64,000 nt of DNA from Klebsiella grimontii (GCF_900200035.1 NZ_FZTC01000019.1:620001-684000), one strand, 5' to 3'. Positions 9,004 to 17,560 are shown, counted from the first letter of the stretch. Made by a program: numbers and translations. Notes: generated by a model not told the origin, from the sequence alone.

Positions 9004-10596
9004 ATGACGGCGAAAACAGCAAGCAAAATTACCTTATGGGAGTTTTTCCAGCAGTTAGGGAAAACCTTCATGTTACCCGTGGCGTTGCTCTCCTTTTGCG
9101 GGATCATGCTGGGGATCGGCAGCTCTCTGAGCAGCCATGATGTCCTGACGCTTCTGCCGTGGCTGGACGTGCCGCTGCTGCAGGCCGTTTTCATCTGGAT
9201 GGGCAAAGTCGGCTCTTTTGCCTTCAGCTTTCTGCCGGTGATGTTTTGTATCGCCATTCCGCTGGGCCTGGCCCGGGAAAACAAGGGCGTCGCCGCGTTT
9301 GCCGGTTTTGTCGGCTACGCCGTGATGAATCTGGCGGTTAACTTCTGGCTGACGGCCAAAGGCATTCTGCCGACCACCGATGCCGCCGTCCTCAAAGCGA
9401 ATAACATTCAGAATATTATCGGTATTCAGTCTATCGATACCGGGATCCTTGGCGCGGTGATCGCCGGGATCATCGTCTGGATGCTGCATGAGCGTTTTCA
9501 CAATATCCGCCTGCCCGACGCGCTGGCCTTTTTTGGCGGCACCCGCTTTGTTCCAATTATTACTACCGTGGTTCTCGGCCTGGTCGGTCTGGTGATCCCG
9601 TTGATCTGGCCTGTTTTCGCCATGGGAATTAATGCCCTCGGCCAGGTCATCAATAGCGCCGGGGATTTCGGACCGATGATCTTCGGCACCGGAGAACGCC
9701 TGCTGCTGCCGTTCGGCCTGCACCATATTTTGGTGGCGCTGATCCGCTTTACCGAGGCGGGCGGCACCATGGACGTTTGCGGTCATAGCGTTAGCGGCGC
9801 GCTGACGATTTTCCAGGCCCAGCTCAGCTGTCCGACCACCCACGGCTTCTCCGAAAGCGCGACCCGTTTCCTTTCGCAGGGGAAAATGCCGGCATTTCTC
9901 GGCGGCCTGCCGGGCGCGGCGCTGGCGATGTACCACTGCGCGCGTCCGGAAAACCGGCATAAAATTAAGGGACTGCTGATTTCCGGCGTTATCGCCTGCG
10001 TGGTGGGCGGTACCACGGAACCGCTGGAGTTCTTGTTCCTGTTCGTCGCACCGGTGCTGTACGTTATCCACGCGCTGCTGACCGGGCTGGGCTTCACCAT
10101 GATGGCTATCCTCGGCGTGACTATCGGCAACACCGACGGCAACGTTATCGACTTTGTGGTGTTCGGCATTCTGCACGGTCTGTCCACCAAGTGGTATCTG
10201 GTGCCGGTGGTCGCGGCTATCTGGTTCGCGGTTTACTACGGCATCTTCCGTTTCGCTATCACCCGTTTTAACCTGAAAACCCCGGGACGCGATATTGAAA
10301 CTAATAGCGCTTTCGAAAAGGCCGTCACCGGCGTGACCGGAAAATCAGGCTATAACGTTCCGGCGATTCTGGCCGCGCTCGGCGGCGCCGAAAATATCGT
10401 TTCGCTCGATAACTGCATCACCCGCCTGCGTCTGTCGGTTAACGACATGAGCAAAGTCGACAGCGCCGCGCTGAAAGCGAATCGCGCCATCGGCGTGGTG
10501 CAGCTCAACCAGCACAACCTGCAGGTGGTGATTGGCCCGCAGGTGCAGTCGGTAAAAGATGAAATGGCTGTCCTGATGAATACCGTCGAGGCATAA
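9004..10596 (+). CDS. malX: PTS maltose/glucose-type enzyme IICB MalX
   Basis: This 530-residue protein has an N-terminal EIIC membrane domain (about residues 1-420, roughly ten hydrophobic segments, with conserved GERLLLPFGLHHI and GGTTEPLEF) and a C-terminal EIIB domain with the phosphorylated Cys471 in SLDNCITRLRL. E. coli MalX also has 530 residues. It takes up sugar by the phosphotransferase system; glucose and maltose were transported in E. coli work, but the natural substrate is unclear. Start 9004 is preferred over ATG 8959 because AGGA lies 7 bp upstream and the N-terminus MTAKTASKITLWEFF matches E. coli. It forms an operon with malY. Confidence 0.95.
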   Translation: MTAKTASKITLWEFFQQLGKTFMLPVALLSFCGIMLGIGSSLSSHDVLTLLPWLDVPLLQAVFIWMGKVGSFAFSFLPVMFCIAIPLGLARENKGVAAFAGFVGYAVMNLAVNFWLTAKGILPTTDAAVLKANNIQNIIGIQSIDTGILGAVIAGIIVWMLHERFHNIRLPDALAFFGGTRFVPIITTVVLGLVGLVIPLIWPVFAMGINALGQVINSAGDFGPMIFGTGERLLLPFGLHHILVALIRFTEAGGTMDVCGHSVSGALTIFQAQLSCPTTHGFSESATRFLSQGKMPAFLGGLPGAALAMYHCARPENRHKIKGLLISGVIACVVGGTTEPLEFLFLFVAPVLYVIHALLTGLGFTMMAILGVTIGNTDGNVIDFVVFGILHGLSTKWYLVPVVAAIWFAVYYGIFRFAITRFNLKTPGRDIETNSAFEKAVTGVTGKSGYNVPAILAALGGAENIVSLDNCITRLRLSVNDMSKVDSAALKANRAIGVVQLNQHNLQVVIGPQVQSVKDEMAVLMNTVEA

Positions 10597-10602
10597 GCTC
10601 CG

Positions 10603-10623
10603 CCCCCTCCCTACGGGAGGGGG
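10603..10623 (+). other. Intercistronic hairpin malX-malY
   Basis: A perfect 9-bp GC-rich stem, CCCCCTCCC/GGGAGGGGG (10603-10611 with 10615-10623), with a 3-base loop ends 9 bp before the malY Shine-Dalgarno. There is no T run, so it is more likely an RNA-stability or differential-expression element than a terminator. Confidence 0.7.
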
Positions 10624-10644
10624 TTCATAATGAAGGAAGTGCAG

Positions 10645-11823
10645 ATGTTTGATTTTTCAACGCCGGTCGACCGTCATGGCACCTGGTGTACCCAGTGGGA
10701 TTACGTCGCCGACCGCTTTGGCGCAGCCGACCTGCTGCCATTTACTATCTCCGATATGGATTTCGCCACCGCCCCCTGCATTCTTGATGCCGTCAGCAAA
10801 CGCCTGACACACGGCGTTTTTGGCTATAGCCGTTGGAAAAACGACGAGTTCCTCGGCGCGGTGAGCCACTGGTTCGCCAGCCGTTTTCATAGCTCAATCG
10901 ATCGCGAAGCGCTGGTGTACGGCCCGTCGGTTATCTATATGGTCGCGGAGATGATTCGCCAGTGGTCGGCAGTGGGAGACGGCATTGTGGTCCACGCTCC
11001 GGCCTATGACGCCTTTTATAAAACTATCGAAGGCAATCAGCGGCGCGTCGCCCCCGTCCCGCTCACCCTCGACAGCGGCCAGTGGCGCTGCGATATGGCG
11101 CAGCTGGAACAGGCGCTGGCCGAGCCGCGCAATACCGTTTTGCTGCTATGCAGCCCGCATAACCCCACCGGCAAGGTCTGGACCCGTGAAGAGCTGGAAA
11201 CCATGGCGCGGCTGTGTGAAAAACACGGCGTGAAGGCGATCAGCGACGAGATCCATATGGATATGGCGTGGGATGGGCATCAGCACATCCCGTGGTGCGA
11301 GGTGGCGCGCAGCCCCTGGGCGCTCTTTACCTCCGGTTCGAAAAGCTTCAACATTCCGGCGTTTACCGGCGCATACGGGCTGATTGACGACGCCGCCGCA
11401 CGCGAAAGCTATCTGCACGCTCTGAAGAGCCGCGATGGCCTCTCTTCCCCTTCCGTGCCGGCGCTGGTGGCGCATATCGCCGCCTATCGCGAGGGGGCGG
11501 CCTGGCTGGATGCCCTGCGCGGCTATCTGCAGGAGAATATGCGCTACATCGCCGATGAGCTGAACCAGGCGTTTCCCGAGCTTAACTGGCAGCCGCCGCA
11601 GGCGACTTACCTGGCATGGATTGATCTGCGGCCGCTGGCGATTGACGATCGCGCCCTGCAAAAAGCGCTCATCGAGGAGCAAAAGATCGCCATTATGCCC
11701 GGCGATACCTACGGCGAAGCGGGTAAAGGCTTTGTCCGCCTGAACGCCGGCTGTCCGCGCGAGAAGCTGGAAAAAGGCGTACAGGGGTTAATCGCCGCGT
11801 TGCGCCGATCGCCAACGTGCTAG
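10645..11823 (+). CDS. malY: Cystathionine beta-lyase / mal regulon modulator MalY
   Basis: This is a PLP-dependent aminotransferase-fold enzyme of 392 residues (390 in E. coli). The PLP lysine is K233 in FTSGSKSFNIP, and the cofactor-binding SDEIHMDMAW and NPTGKVW motifs are present. It cleaves cystathionine to homocysteine in vitro and, by a separate surface, inhibits the activator MalT. The start at 10645 (MFDFSTPVDRHGTWC) follows AAGGA by 7 bp and matches E. coli; ATG 10630 would add five residues. Transcribed with malX under MalI control. Confidence 0.95.
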   Translation: MFDFSTPVDRHGTWCTQWDYVADRFGAADLLPFTISDMDFATAPCILDAVSKRLTHGVFGYSRWKNDEFLGAVSHWFASRFHSSIDREALVYGPSVIYMVAEMIRQWSAVGDGIVVHAPAYDAFYKTIEGNQRRVAPVPLTLDSGQWRCDMAQLEQALAEPRNTVLLLCSPHNPTGKVWTREELETMARLCEKHGVKAISDEIHMDMAWDGHQHIPWCEVARSPWALFTSGSKSFNIPAFTGAYGLIDDAAARESYLHALKSRDGLSSPSVPALVAHIAAYREGAAWLDALRGYLQENMRYIADELNQAFPELNWQPPQATYLAWIDLRPLAIDDRALQKALIEEQKIAIMPGDTYGEAGKGFVRLNAGCPREKLEKGVQGLIAALRRSPTC

Positions 11824-11839
11824 CGGCCTGTCCGCTAGC
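11819..11839 (+). terminator. Hairpin at the end of malY
   Basis: The 8-bp perfect stem GCTAGCGG/CCGCTAGC (11819-11826 with 11832-11839) includes the malY stop codon. No T tract follows, so it may be a weak terminator or a 3'-end stabiliser. Confidence 0.5.
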
Positions 11840-11899
11840 TCAGAGGTCAATATCGCCGCCGGTTTTTCGCGGCTAAAAAATTAAGCCGGAAATATCATC

Positions 11900-11971
11900 A
11901 TCCCGCGCTATTTTTCCGCGCCGCCGGAGTACACGATCTATTTAGCACACGGCGGCGCGGCATCGCGGGAT
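11900..11971. repeat. Nested inverted repeat / potential large hairpin
   Basis: An inner perfect 11-bp pair (CCGCGCCGCCG at 11916-11926 with its complement at 11950-11960) encloses a 23-base loop. An outer 8-bp pair (ATCCCGCG at 11900-11907 with CGCGGGAT at 11964-11971) flanks it. There is no T run. Its role is unknown. Confidence 0.8.
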
Positions 11972-12049
11972 TATTTACCGCCGCTGCCTTCGCTTAATTG
12001 CCGACTCCCCGCTCGCTCATCCGTCCTCCGGGCATAATTAGCCGATATT

Positions 12050-12063
12050 TTGACGAGACTCAA
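12050..12063 (+). promoter_or_regulatory. FNR-type site and promoter of ydfZ
   Basis: TTGAC-GAGA-CTCAA is a perfect dyad resembling the FNR consensus TTGAT-N4-ATCAA, with one change in each half-site. Its centre (12056.5) is 41.5 bp before 12098, and a -10-like TATTTA lies at 12086-12091, the spacing of a class II FNR promoter. E. coli ydfZ is reported as FNR-activated. Confidence 0.65.
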
Positions 12064-12138
12064 AAAAAACCGTTTCACAAAGGTGTATTTAAATGCCGTT
12101 TTTAATTCCCGTCAAAGCATTCATCAGGAGGAAAAAAA

Positions 12139-12342
12139 ATGAACACCTACGATCGTAACCGTAACGCTATCTCTACCGGCAGCATGGTTATGGTGGCCGA
12201 CAGCGGCGCGACGGGCGTCATCAAAGCCATCCACGCCGAGGGTAAAACGGCGGAGCAGATCCGTCGCGCCGATTGCGTGGAAATAGACGGCCATCAGGGA
12301 TTATATTGCCCGTTGAATCTTATTCGCCTGGGCTTTAACTAA
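12139..12342 (+). CDS. ydfZ: YdfZ, putative selenium-binding small protein
   Basis: This 67-residue protein has the same length as E. coli YdfZ and shares the N-terminus TYDRNRNAI and the C-terminus DLIRLG-like pattern. A strong AGGAGG precedes the ATG. E. coli YdfZ was reported to carry loosely bound selenium; its reaction is unknown. Two Cys (in DCVEIDG and LYCPLN) could bind a ligand, which is inference. The FNR-type promoter suggests anaerobic expression, and the next two genes, yedE and yedF, are also selenium-linked. Confidence 0.88.
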   Translation: MNTYDRNRNAISTGSMVMVADSGATGVIKAIHAEGKTAEQIRRADCVEIDGHQGLYCPLNLIRLGFN

Positions 12343-12387
12343 TCGCCAAAACCGTCACCGGGAGCTGACCGCGGTTCGGCGGGCGTG

Positions 12388-12413
12388 AAAGGCCACTCTG
12401 GTGTGGCCTTTTG
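12388..12413 (+). terminator. Terminator of ydfZ
   Basis: Stem AAAGGCCAC/GTGGCCTTT (12388-12396 with 12403-12411), 6-base loop, ending in a short T run. It separates ydfZ from yedE, so the two are likely separate transcripts. Confidence 0.85.
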
Positions 12414-12530
12414 TATTCTCTTTATCGGTCAATTTGATCCCATCGAGCGTTTTCAGCGAATAAGCCGCGTATTATCGCTGCTCTTTAACCCGCTACGGGT
12501 AATATACCTTCTGAGTTCAGAGGCATCTTC

Positions 12531-13742
12531 ATGACATGGCAACAGTTCAAACAGGCGTGGCTGATTAAATTCTGGTCGCCGGTACCCGCCGTTATCGCCG
12601 CGGGTATTCTCTCAACCTACTACTTCGGTATTACCGGCACTTTCTGGGCCGTCACCGGCGAATTCACCCGCTGGGGCGGGCAATTACTGCAGCTCGTCGG
12701 CGTGCACAGCGAAGAGTGGGGCTACTATAAACTCATTCATCTCGAGGGCACCCCGCTCACCCGTATCGACGGCATGATGATCATCGGCATGTTCGGCGGC
12801 TGTTTCGCCGCCGCGCTGTGGGCGAATAACGTGAAGCTGCGCTTCCCTCGCAGCCGGATCCGCATTCTGCAGGCCGTCGCCGGGGGAATTATTGCTGGTT
12901 TCGGTGCGCGCCTGGCGATGGGCTGCAATCTGGCCGCGTTCTTTACCGGTATCCCGCAGTTTTCTCTGCACGCCTGGTTCTTCGCCATCGCTACTGCTAT
13001 CGGCACCTGGTTCGGCGCGCGCTTTACCTTACTGCCCATCTTTCGTATTCCGGTAAAAATGCAGAAAGTGTCGCAGGCGTCGCCGCTGACGCAAAAACCT
13101 GACCAGGCGCGGCGCCGGTTCCGTCTCGGGATGGTGGTCTTTTTCGCCATGATCGCCTGGGGCCTGCTCACCGCGGCGAACCAGCCGAAGCTCGGCCTGG
13201 CGCTGCTGTTTGGCGTGGGGTTTGGCCTGCTTATCGAACGGGCGCAGATCTGCTTTACCTCCGCCTTTCGCGATATGTGGATAACCGGACGCACCAATAT
13301 GGCGAAGGCGATTATCTTCGGTATGGCCGCCAGCGCCATTGGCATCTTCAGCTACGTGCAGCTGGGTATGGAGCCGAAAATCATGTGGGCGGGCCCTAAC
13401 GCGGTTATCGGCGGCCTGCTGTTTGGCTTTGGCATCGTCCTGGCGGGCGGCTGCGAAACCGGCTGGATGTACCGCGCGGTGGAGGGTCAGGTGCACTACT
13501 GGTGGGTCGGGCTGGGCAACGTGATCGGTTCAACGATCCTCGCATACTACTGGGACGGGCTCTCCCCGGCGCTGGCCACAAGCTGGGATAAAATCAACCT
13601 GCTGGCGACCTTCGGGCCATTCGGCGGCCTGCTGGCGACCTATCTCCTGCTGCTGCTCGCGCTGGTTCTGGTGATAGGCTGGGAAAAACGTTTCTTCCGC
13701 CGTCAATCTCTCGCCGCCTCGACCGTTAAGGAAAGCGCATGA
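12531..13742 (+). CDS. yedE: YeeE/YedE family transporter, selenium-metabolism associated
   Basis: This 403-residue inner-membrane protein matches E. coli YedE (401) along its whole length. It has about nine or ten hydrophobic segments and two glycine/cysteine-rich repeats typical of the YeeE/YedE family: one around MGCNLAAFFTGIPQFSLHAWF and one around GGCETGWMYRAVEGQVHYWW. The related TsuA transports thiosulfate; YedE is proposed to move a selenium compound, on genomic grounds only. Its stop overlaps the yedF start by 4 bp (ATGA), so the two are translationally coupled. Confidence 0.92.
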   Translation: MTWQQFKQAWLIKFWSPVPAVIAAGILSTYYFGITGTFWAVTGEFTRWGGQLLQLVGVHSEEWGYYKLIHLEGTPLTRIDGMMIIGMFGGCFAAALWANNVKLRFPRSRIRILQAVAGGIIAGFGARLAMGCNLAAFFTGIPQFSLHAWFFAIATAIGTWFGARFTLLPIFRIPVKMQKVSQASPLTQKPDQARRRFRLGMVVFFAMIAWGLLTAANQPKLGLALLFGVGFGLLIERAQICFTSAFRDMWITGRTNMAKAIIFGMAASAIGIFSYVQLGMEPKIMWAGPNAVIGGLLFGFGIVLAGGCETGWMYRAVEGQVHYWWVGLGNVIGSTILAYYWDGLSPALATSWDKINLLATFGPFGGLLATYLLLLLALVLVIGWEKRFFRRQSLAASTVKESA

Positions 13743-13972
13743 AAACTTTCGTTCCCGATTATCGCCTCGATATGGTTGGCGAACCCTGCCCCTATCCGGC
13801 CATCGCCACGCTGGAAGCCATGCCTTCGCTGAAGAAAGGCGAGATACTTGAAGTGGTCAGCGACTGTCCGCAGTCGATTAACAATATCCCGCTGGATGCC
13901 AAAAACCACGGCTACACCGTGCTCGACATTCAGCAGGATGGGCCAACCATCCGCTATTTGATTCAAAAGTAG
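13739..13972 (+). CDS. yedF: TusA-like sulfurtransferase YedF
   Basis: This 77-residue protein has the same length as E. coli YedF and carries the TusA-family CPxP motif in VGEPCPYPAIATLE (Cys17 as sulfur or selenium carrier). It starts within the last codons of yedE. YedF is annotated in selenium metabolism from co-occurrence with YedE; the substrate has not been shown. With ydfZ and yedE it forms a local three-gene selenium-linked set. Confidence 0.93.
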   Translation: MKTFVPDYRLDMVGEPCPYPAIATLEAMPSLKKGEILEVVSDCPQSINNIPLDAKNHGYTVLDIQQDGPTIRYLIQK

Positions 13973-13976
13973 CCAG

Positions 13977-14006
13977 AAAAAAGCCGGTAGTGGGTCGCTA
14001 CCGGCT
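13977..14006 (-). terminator. Terminator of the metQ-like gene
   Basis: On the minus strand stem AGCCGGTAG/CTACCGGCT (14006-13998 with 13990-13982) is followed by TTTTTT (13982-13977). It lies 43 bp after the gene's stop and on the other strand directly after yedF, so it may act in both directions. Confidence 0.82.
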
Positions 14007-14049
14007 GCAATGATCGTGACTGCACGCGATCAGAGTTGGCCGAGCGTCT

Positions 14050-14862
14050 CTACCAGCCCTTCACCGCATCGCCTTTGTATAGCCGTTCAGCCGCCGCGGC
14101 GACCTCATCGCTCTGGTAGGCCTTCACCAGGTTTTTCACCTTCTCGCTGTCTTTGTTTTCGATACGGCTGGCAAAGATATTAACGTAAGGCGAATCTTTG
14201 CTTTCCACAAACAGGCCGTTGCGCGACGGCGACAGCCCAACCTGGCTGGAGAAAGTGGTATTGATGATCGCCATGGTTATCTGCTGGTCGTCCAGCGCGC
14301 GGGTCAGCTGCGGCGCTTCAATTTCGACGATTTTTAGCTTTTTCGGATTGTTGATAATATCCAGCGAAGTGGGCAGCAGACCCACGCCGTCCTTCAGCGT
14401 AATCAGCCCCTGTTTTTGTAACAACAGCAGAGAACGACCGAGGTTAGTTGGATCGTTGGGGACCGCCACCTGCGCGCCATCGGGCAGCTGAGCGACCGAT
14501 GTGATTTTCTTTGAATAGGCCGCTATCGGATAAACGAAAGTGGTGCCAACCTGAACCAGCTTATAGCCGCGCTCCTGAATCTGTTTGTCCAGATAGGGCC
14601 TGTGCTGGAAAGCATTGGCATCCAGATCGCCGTTATTCAGCGCCTCGTTAGGCAGAACGAAATCATTAAACGTCACCACCTCAACGTCGAGGTTGTATTT
14701 CTCTTTCGCCACTTTTTGCGCCACCGCCCACACTTCCTGATCGACGCCCGCGCTAATGCCCACCTTGATGTGGTTGGGGTCCTCGCCAGGTTTGCAGGCG
14801 GCCAGCAGCAGTGAACTTGCGACAATCAGCGGTACCGCGATTTTTTTTAACGTGAAAACCAT
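14050..14862 (-). CDS. NlpA/MetQ-family substrate-binding lipoprotein
   Basis: This 270-residue lipoprotein has a signal peptide with lipobox LLAAC (lipidated Cys23) followed by the NlpA/MetQ fold: HIKVGISAG, FNDFVLPNEAL, ANAFQHRPYL, VPNDPTNLGRSLLLLQ. MetQ proteins deliver methionine to the MetNI ABC transporter. No metN or metI lies nearby, so it is an orphan like E. coli NlpA, and could feed the MetNI encoded elsewhere. Which paralogue it is cannot be settled here, so no symbol is given. It is divergent from add. Confidence 0.88.
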   Translation of the reverse strand: MVFTLKKIAVPLIVASSLLLAACKPGEDPNHIKVGISAGVDQEVWAVAQKVAKEKYNLDVEVVTFNDFVLPNEALNNGDLDANAFQHRPYLDKQIQERGYKLVQVGTTFVYPIAAYSKKITSVAQLPDGAQVAVPNDPTNLGRSLLLLQKQGLITLKDGVGLLPTSLDIINNPKKLKIVEIEAPQLTRALDDQQITMAIINTTFSSQVGLSPSRNGLFVESKDSPYVNIFASRIENKDSEKVKNLVKAYQSDEVAAAAERLYKGDAVKGW

Positions 14863-15134
14863 ATTCCCAGGGTCCTTTTAAAAATTGCCTGCCATTCATT
14901 GCAGGAAAATCAGCGCCAGAGACTATAGAAAATCTCACGGGCGAAATTAAATACTGATTGACTATGATTAATAGCGTTTTGCTATGAGCGATTTGGTCAT
15001 TCCTCTATTTGACAGGGTAATCCTCCCTCCTCTCAACGTTTTCCCCTGGATTGTTCGGTATTTTTCTCCCCTTTAAACCATTTATCGTTCTGATGTACAA
15101 TGACGCGCACTTTAACTAAAAAAAGAGTGCGACC

Positions 15135-16136
15135 ATGATTGATTTAATTTTGCCATTAACCGACATCCATCGCCACCTCGATGGCAATATCCGGGCCCAA
15201 ACTATTCTCGATCTTGGCCGTCAGTTTAATCTCGCACTCCCGGCAGACACCCTCGATACTTTACGTCCTCATGTGCAGGTCACCAGCAATGAGCCCAACC
15301 TGGTCAGCTTCCTCGCTAAGCTCGACTGGGGGGTAAAAGTGCTGGCCTCGCTGGAGGCCTGCCGCCGCGTCGCCTATGAAAACCTCGAAGATGCCGCGCG
15401 CAACGGCCTGCACTACGTCGAACTGCGTTTCTCTCCACGCTATATGGCGATGACTCACCAGTTGCCCGTTGCCGGCGTTGTCGAGGCGGTGATCGCCGGA
15501 GTGAAAGAAGGCAGCCGCGACTTTAACGTCGAAGCCCGCCTGATCGGCATCCTGAGCCGCACCTTCGGCGAGGCGGCCTGTGAGGAAGAGCTTGAGGCTC
15601 TGCTCGCCCACCGCGACGGCATCACCGCCCTCGACCTCGCCGGGGATGAGCTGGGCTTCCCGGGAAACCTGTTTATGGATCACTTCCGCCGCGCGCGCGA
15701 TGCCGGCTGGCGCATCACCGTTCATGCGGGCGAAGCCGCTGGCCCGGAAAGCATCTGGCAGGCGATTCGCGAACTGGGTGCCGAGCGTATCGGCCACGGC
15801 GTGAAGGCGGTGCAGGATCCGGCGCTGATGGATTATCTCGCCGCGCAGCGAATCGGTATTGAGTCCTGTCTGACATCCAATATTCAGACCAGTACCGTGC
15901 CATCCCTGGCCGAGCATCCGTTGAAAACGTTCCTCGAACACGGCGTGCTGGCCTGTATCAACACCGACGACCCCGCCGTTCAGGGCGTCGATATTATCCA
16001 CGAATACACCTTCGCCGCCCCGGCTGCCGGCTTAAGCCGGGAGCAAATTCGCCAGGCGCAGAAAAATGGTCTGGAGCTCGCCTTTTTAAGCGCCCAGGAG
16101 AAAGCGGCGCTGATTCAGCGCGTACAGCAGGCTTAA
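15135..16136 (+). CDS. add: Adenosine deaminase
   Basis: This 333-residue zinc enzyme has the same length as E. coli Add. It converts adenosine and deoxyadenosine to inosine and deoxyinosine in purine salvage. Metal and catalytic motifs are intact: HRHLDG (His12, His14), HAGE (about 197), RIGHGVK (about 214) and NTDDP (about 278). The -10-like TACAAT at 15096-15101 may be its promoter. It links functionally to punC/punR (nucleoside uptake) and purR in the same window. Confidence 0.97.
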   Translation: MIDLILPLTDIHRHLDGNIRAQTILDLGRQFNLALPADTLDTLRPHVQVTSNEPNLVSFLAKLDWGVKVLASLEACRRVAYENLEDAARNGLHYVELRFSPRYMAMTHQLPVAGVVEAVIAGVKEGSRDFNVEARLIGILSRTFGEAACEEELEALLAHRDGITALDLAGDELGFPGNLFMDHFRRARDAGWRITVHAGEAAGPESIWQAIRELGAERIGHGVKAVQDPALMDYLAAQRIGIESCLTSNIQTSTVPSLAEHPLKTFLEHGVLACINTDDPAVQGVDIIHEYTFAAPAAGLSREQIRQAQKNGLELAFLSAQEKAALIQRVQQA

Positions 16137-16143
16137 TGTTTAC

Positions 16144-16169
16144 CCCCGCGGCAACGCGGGGTTCTGCTA
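16144..16169 (+). terminator. Terminator-like hairpin of add
   Basis: The 7-bp stem CCCCGCG/CGCGGGG (16144-16150 with 16155-16161) closes a stable GCAA tetraloop, followed by TTCTGCT only. It is probably a weak terminator. Confidence 0.6.
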
Positions 16170-16192
16170 CCGCCTCGTTTCGTCAGGGCGAT

Positions 16193-17233
16193 CTAATTCA
16201 GAGACAGCGTCGCCCGATGCCTGGCCGACTCCAGCCCCAGCTCAATCAGTTCCATTATCTGAATCGCCTGGCTTGCCGGGACCGGATTAACGCCGACCCC
16301 GTTAAGCGCATCGCGAATGGCGGCATAATAGGCCGGATAGTTGCCCGGTAGCGTCAGCCACGACGCTTCGGTTATTTCCTCGCCTTCGGCCCGCGTCAGC
16401 AGCCCGTCGCGCATATCGTATCCCCAGTCCTCCTGCGGCAGGCGCTCGCCGCTTTTCAGCCGTTCTTCCTGCGGATCAAGGCCGTATTTCACGTAGCTTC
16501 CGCGCGAGCCGTGGATGATAAAGCGCGCCGTTTCCGCGGCGGCCACCAGGGTTCCGTGTAATACCACCCGGCGCTGCGGCCAGGTTAATACCGCGTGAAA
16601 ATAGTCAGTGGACTGCGAGCCCGGACGTAATTGCGCCAGATCGACCTGCATGCTAACCGGAAGTCCGAAGAGATTTACCACCTGGTCCAGCAGATGCGGG
16701 GCAAGATCGTACCAGATGCCGCTGCCCGGCCCGCCCTGCTCGCGCCAGCGTTGCCGCACCTGCGGTCGATAGCGGTCGAAATGTGACTCAAAATAGACTA
16801 CCTCTCCCAGCAGCCCTTCATTAATCAACGATTTCACCGTCAGAAAATCGCTGTCCCAGCGGCGGTTGTGAAACACCGAAAGCAAGCGCCCCTCGCTTTT
16901 GGCAATCGCTTCAAGCTCGCGCGCCTGCGCTAGCGTCACGGTAAAAGGTTTATCCACCACCACATGCTTGCCCGCTTGCAGCGCGGCTTTGGCCAGCGGG
17001 AAATGGGTGTCGTTTGGGGTGGGGATCGCCACCAGGTCGATATTGGGATCGCTAAAGAGCGCTTGCGGCGCGGCCACCACCTGCACCGCAGGCCAGTCGG
17101 CCAGCACTTTCTTTTCATCGCTGCTCGACACCGCCGCCAGCGTCATCCCCGGCGTACCGCTGATGAGCGGCGCATGAAAGGTTTTGCTCGCATAGCCGTA
17201 ACCGATTAATCCTACCCGGATAGCGTCACTCAT
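16193..17233 (-). CDS. ydgJ: Gfo/Idh/MocA-family oxidoreductase YdgJ
   Basis: This 346-residue protein has the same length as E. coli YdgJ. The N-terminal Rossmann fold shows the dinucleotide motif GLIGYGYAS (residues 8-16), and the family motif VVVDKPFT gives the conserved EKP-like lysine. The C-terminal half is the usual alpha/beta substrate domain. Members oxidise sugars or related polyols with NAD(P); the substrate of YdgJ is not known. It stands alone between add (convergent) and blr (divergent). Confidence 0.92.
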   Translation of the reverse strand: MSDAIRVGLIGYGYASKTFHAPLISGTPGMTLAAVSSSDEKKVLADWPAVQVVAAPQALFSDPNIDLVAIPTPNDTHFPLAKAALQAGKHVVVDKPFTVTLAQARELEAIAKSEGRLLSVFHNRRWDSDFLTVKSLINEGLLGEVVYFESHFDRYRPQVRQRWREQGGPGSGIWYDLAPHLLDQVVNLFGLPVSMQVDLAQLRPGSQSTDYFHAVLTWPQRRVVLHGTLVAAAETARFIIHGSRGSYVKYGLDPQEERLKSGERLPQEDWGYDMRDGLLTRAEGEEITEASWLTLPGNYPAYYAAIRDALNGVGVNPVPASQAIQIMELIELGLESARHRATLSLN

Positions 17234-17410
17234 TTTTCAGCCCTCTTAACGAGAAGATGGTGGCCGCGTTGATGCCGCGGCTTGCTCACTCTTTTAACCC
17301 ACAACGTTGCTCAGCTTTACGCCATTTGCGTCGCTAAGATCATGTAACACTTGCGTTACTTCAGTCGTTGAGTACCATTTCAGTCTGGTTTCACAATTTG
17401 CAGTAGTGTT

Positions 17411-17560
17411 ATGGAAAACGTTTTTAACCGTATTGTAGAACTTATTGGCTGGATTGTTTTGGGCGTTTCGGCCCTGCTTTTAGTTATCGCTCATCATATT
17501 GATAACTACCAGTCCCCGCCTTCCGTTGATGTTGTTCAGACGAAGCCGCTGTCGAAATAA
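17411..17560 (+). CDS. blr: Small divisome-associated membrane protein Blr
   Basis: This 49-residue protein has one transmembrane helix (about residues 11-27, IGWIVLGVSALLLVIA) followed by HHIDNYQ and a Pro/Gln tail. It resembles E. coli Blr (41 residues) in the segment RIVELIGWIVL...HIDNYQ. Blr is an inner-membrane peptide that associates with the division machinery and affects beta-lactam tolerance. The N-terminus is extended by a few residues (MENVF) and the C-terminus is longer than in E. coli. No clear Shine-Dalgarno was seen. The position next to ydgJ is conserved. Confidence 0.85.
   Translation: MENVFNRIVELIGWIVLGVSALLLVIAHHIDNYQSPPSVDVVQTKPLSK

Larger units (their letters stand above)
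11824..12138. other. Intergenic region malY-ydfZ (315 bp, no gene)
   Basis: No convincing coding frame was seen. The stretch holds the malY end hairpin, a large nested inverted repeat (11900-11971), an FNR-like site (12050-12063), a -10-like TATTTA (12086-12091) and the strong ydfZ ribosome site AGGAGG just before 12139. Confidence 0.8.

Noticed and set aside
9073..10176. 367-codon minus-strand open frame opposite malX
   Set aside because: It is a compositional shadow of malX, with no recognisable motif or ribosome site.
12434..12446. FNR-like TTGAT-CCC-ATCGA before yedE
   Set aside because: The spacer is 3 bp instead of 4 and one half-site is imperfect; not enough to call an FNR site.
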